From Euglena gracilis (taxonomy: Eukaryota; Euglenida; Euglenophyceae; Euglenales): a stretch of 64,000 nucleotides of DNA. This document shows, one piece after another, positions 60,508 through 64,000 of this stretch. The notes under the pieces were generated by a model. That model did no database searches. It was not told where the DNA came from and was given only the letters and a program-made list of their open reading frames with translations. The position numbers were made by a program, and so were the translations under genes. Within the stretch, counting starts at the first letter, position 1. The number at the start of each line of letters is the position of its first letter. The stretch is from NCBI GenBank assembly GCA_039621445.1, contig CP154956.1, positions 5,206,170 through 5,270,169 of the forward strand. Direction: 5' to 3'.

Positions 60508-62305
60508 CTGCGTGAGGGAGTGTGTGAGAGCGAAACCGACGTTGTGGCTGCACCCGCCGACGCCATATGGGCGCCGTTGGCGGCCGCGGGAAAACAACAA
60601 CGCAATCCAGTGCGAGACACCAAAAACCAGCCACAGAAGAGAACAACCCCCCGCTCTCACATCTCAATTTTGGGACCCCTCCTGGGGTCCCACCAGTAAA
60701 TTGTTGTCTTTTTCGGATTGCTTTCATGTATTTGTACACTTCAATTCAACCTTGAAGCTCCCAAACCTCCTTTTTCATCATCATTATCCTCTTCATCTGC
60801 TGAATCCCTGATACGTGACTGGCACCACCGTTTTGTCTCCCCTGGTTTTGGGTGTTTGGGGCTTTGTGCGCGGCTTGCACAAAAACAAATTCCGCCGCTG
60901 CCAGGCTTCCACACCTCCCACAGCAGGCAAAAAAAACTAAATCCAGTAGACCGGGGAGAGGGATCTGGGAGAGTTGCAGCTGGGCACCCACTGCCCCAAA
61001 ACTGCAGGGCAGACTTGCAGGGAAAAATGGCTGCCGCCAAAATGGACCCCACCAGCCTGGGGTATTGGCACCCAGCCACACACCCCAGGGAGCCCCTCCA
61101 GGGGGAACTCGGGTGGGTAAGGGCAATTTTGTGTCCAAAGTTTTTGTGCCCAAAGTTTTTGTGTCCAAATTTTTTGTGTCCAAATTTTTTTGTCTAAAAT
61201 TTTCGGCATTCCCTAAAAAGGGGAAACGCTTGATGGGTATCCAATCAGGCCGATCGTCCCACAGGATTCAACTTAAGGGCGGGGGGGGGGGGGCACTCCT
61301 CCTCCACAGAGTCGCGGCCAAAGTGAACCATTTCCGGCACGTTTGGACAAAAATTAGTCAAAAATCTCCGGCCGCTGCATCAAAAGGAAAGACTTGACCT
61401 TTTTTGGGGGTCTGGGTACCTCCCCCCCCAACCTTTATCAGTGACACCCTCCTCACATCGAACCCTGATCCCCCGGGCTGGGCGGGGGAGTTGGGACGAG
61501 ACCCAACCACCCACCCAGGGTTTTTTTTTAAGACGGGGGGGGGGAGGGGGGGGCCCCCCCCCACCCACCCACCCCCCTGGGGGGGGGGAGGGGGTCCCGG
61601 GGGACCCACAAAAAATGGCCGAAAAATCGCGAAAAGTGCTAAAAATAGAATTTTTTCGGCGCCTGCGGCGCCGAAAGGTATATCCCACCCCCCTCCGGGG
61701 GGGGGGGGGCGCCCCGCGGGGGGGGGGGGAGGGGGTCCGGAGCACCCACCCACCCTACCCCCCCCTCCCCCCCCGGGGGTCCAAACTTAAAAAAATCCCT
61801 GCACCCACCCCCCTCCCCCTTCCGGACCTTGAAAGCCTGCTTGAAAACCTGCTTGCCAGAGGGGGGACACGCAATGGGGATATGGGGGGAAAACAAGAAG
61901 GCGTGACATGCGCTTTCTCGGAACGCGGAACGTGGGACATGGGCCAAAACGACTCCATGACAGAAAAAAAATACGATTCTGGTGATAGACCAAACGCCGA
62001 GCGCCATTCCACAGAGCAGGGGTTTTCTCAAGGCACCCTGTCTGCAATTCCCACCCCTGCACGGGTGGGGGGGTCCAGGGGGGGCTAGTGAGGGGGGCCC
62101 ACCCGGGTGGTATCCAAAAACAACAAAAATTCCGGCTGGGTTTGGATTCTTCAGTAAAAAAAAAATCAGGTGAAAAAAACCAAAGATGCCATTTCTGGCA
62201 ATTTTGGACACCCCTTTTCCTAAAATTGTCGGCAGTTTGCGCCGACTGTTTTTCTGGACAGCCTGGGCCCAACTTTATTTTAGCGCCTGGGGGGGGGGGT
62301 CCGCA

Positions 62306-62483
62306 GCCGGACTGGGAGCTGGTGGCTGGCAGCTGCATGTCTTCGAAGATCTGTCGATCCCCCAGATACACGGCCATCTGTTCCTGCCAACGTTTGCAGG
62401 CCATGAACAGGCCGTGCGGTTTGTCGTGCCAAAATAACAGGTGCCCCCGCGCCTCCCGGAAGGCCTGCTTGGAGAACACCGTG
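62306..62483 (-). CDS. Second-copy exon: soluble N-terminal segment (matches 31852-32029)
   Basis: Same coding sequence as the first copy. Confidence 0.6.
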
Positions 62484-63508
62484 CTGGCTGGCTGGACCCC
62501 CCCCCCCTGGGTGGCTGTGCCGTGGAGGCACAAGTCAAAGCAAGAATCAAACCTGGGAGGCGAGGCCCGTCTGGACCCCTTTCCAAGGGACTACCGGACG
62601 CGGAGAGCGCGGTGGGGGCGAGGGTGGGGGGACACTCGGGACGAGGGGCCAAGTGGCCTCTTATGAGGGGCGAGGCACGGCCAGGGCTGTACAGGAAGGC
62701 CCGGGAGGGGGTGGTCGACCCCCTGCCTCCCCCCCCCTCACCCACCAAAGCACTGCGCAGGGAAGAAATCCTGACCAGGCATTTACTTAAGGACCCCCCG
62801 GGGGGGGGTACTGGCTAGCCAATCGGCTAGACACTGGAAAAAGTGGACTAGCTAGAACCCCCCCCCCCGGGGGGGGTAGGGGGTCCCCCGGACTGGAAAA
62901 ATGAGGGTTTTAACAAGTTTTTGGCTGATTTTGTTCCAAAAATTCCCAAAAATGGCCAAAAACAGGCATTTTTGGCCATTTTTGGGGGTCCCAAAAAAAT
63001 TTTCGGCGCTTCGCGCCGGTCACTGGAAAAAAAATTTCCACTGGCTAGCCCTGCTAGCAGACCCCCCCCCCCGGGGGGTCTGCTAGAAAACCCACTAGCC
63101 AAATTTGGACTAGCTGCAGTCCAGCCCCCCCCCCCGGGGTACTGCAATCCCTTAAGCAAATGCCTGATCCTGACCCCCCCTCCCCCAAATTTGTCACCCG
63201 ACAGGTTGGCCGGTACCGGGGACTTTGCCAGTTTCCCGCGTGGAGGATTTCAAGAGAAAATCGGTGAGAAATGACCCTGACAGGTTGGCCGGTATCGGGG
63301 ACCATGAAAACTGCGTACTCTGACAGACTGGCCGGTAACAGGGGCCCTGACAGTTTCCCGGGCGGGACCCTGACAGGTTCTCGGGCATGGGCGTCTCCTG
63401 GGGGGGGGTACCGAAAATGTTTTCTGCCTGGGAGGGGAGTTGGTGATCAATCCCTCACCCCACCCACCACACAGACAAGATTCCTGTTCAGCGCTGGGCC
63501 CCACTCAC

Positions 63509-63624
63509 TGCGTGGACGGGCACTCTGCAGGCAGGGCGTCCCCCAACGCTGGCAAGACCACCGTTCGCCATCGCCATTCCCTCCCCGGGACAAACCATCC
63601 ATTTGCCGTATGCACTCAACACGA
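63509..63624 (-). CDS. Second-copy weak exon candidate (matches 33055-33170)
   Basis: Unchanged, including the GTGAGT donor. Confidence 0.3.
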
Positions 63625-64000
63625 ACCCTCTGTTGCGGCTCCGAACCGAATTTTGACCCACCCAGGAGGGAGGGGCAGGGTCTTTTTCAGGACCCGGGGG
63701 GGGTCCGGACCCACCCATCCACCCACCCCCTGGCCCCTGGGGGGGGGGGGGGGGCTCGGCCTGGACCCACTCACCCACCCCTCGGGTCATTGAAGCTTAA
63801 AAAAATCTCTGTATGGGACAGGCTTCTTTTCCCAGCCCCCAGCCCACCGATCGGGCTCCTACAACCCTGACGGGGAGGGGTTCGACCTTACCGACACGCC
63901 CCGACCAGGGGATGGTCGGAAAACAGGGGGTGGTCGGTCGTGCCTCCGGCTGCGGAGTCAGGTTTGGATCTCGGCCATACCATTGCTTAGCGACCCCCCG

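Larger units (their letters stand above)
41954..64000. repeat. Near-identical second copy of 12042 to about 34000
   Basis: Directly after the N gap the sequence restarts at a point equal to 12042 and runs colinearly to the right edge, which matches about 33545. The offset grows from 29912 to about 30454 through indels. Exons, element insertions and target duplications are all shared. Differences are mostly homopolymer lengths, plus clusters of substitutions, a rewritten CA array at 56.7-57.1 kb and a scrambled block at 48.3-49.45 kb. The shared insertions mean a very recent duplication, an allelic haplotig, or an assembly artefact. Confidence 0.95.

Overview
The window looks like nuclear DNA of a eukaryote, probably a unicellular one that I cannot place. 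Coding information occurs as short GC-rich exons (about 40-190 bp) on the minus strand, separated by 0.3-2.3 kb introns. The introns are full of dinucleotide and tetranucleotide repeats, C/G homopolymers of 8-20 bp and small inverted-repeat elements. I see no bacterial-type gene, operon, tRNA, rRNA or transposase ORF.

One gene can be read with fair confidence. It runs from about 32.0 kb (N-terminal side) down to 475 bp and continues off the left edge. Its exons, in order, give: a soluble N-terminal segment (32.0 kb); a hydrophobic helix that could be a signal anchor (30.0 kb); a long N-glycosylatable extracellular region (28.5-8.3 kb) with a stretch resembling a Cache sensor domain (16.4 and 14.8 kb); an Ala/Gln-rich coiled coil (10.5-9.2 kb); a second transmembrane helix (7.4 kb); a HAMP-like linker (6.8 and 4.8 kb); a Pro-rich linker (2.9 kb); and the start of a fold resembling a class III nucleotidyl cyclase (0.5 kb). 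The whole looks like a two-pass membrane sensor with an intracellular cyclase-like domain. Exon positions come from codon structure, GT/AG signals and phase agreement. Several junctions remain unresolved.

The introns carry many non-autonomous inverted-repeat elements. The clearest family has ends of the type CAGGGGTTTTTTTTAAG and is flanked by 8-bp direct repeats, exact at 31.06 and 34.54 kb, which is hAT-like. A second type at 32.32 kb also has an exact 8-bp duplication. Other families have ends made of TACC plus a C-run. One intron (about 6.84-7.42 kb) is flanked in the coding sequence by an exact 8-bp repeat in the same reading frame, as expected if the intron arrived as an inserted element (an introner).

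A 13-bp N gap lies at 41941-41953. Everything after it (41954-64000) repeats 12042 to about 34000 almost base for base, including the exons. This is most easily explained as the other haplotype, or the same locus, assembled twice. The copies differ mainly in homopolymer length, but also in clusters of substitutions and in one scrambled block (48.3-49.45 kb) that breaks an exon. The region 34.8-41.9 kb is present once, is mostly repeats, and has only weak exon candidates.
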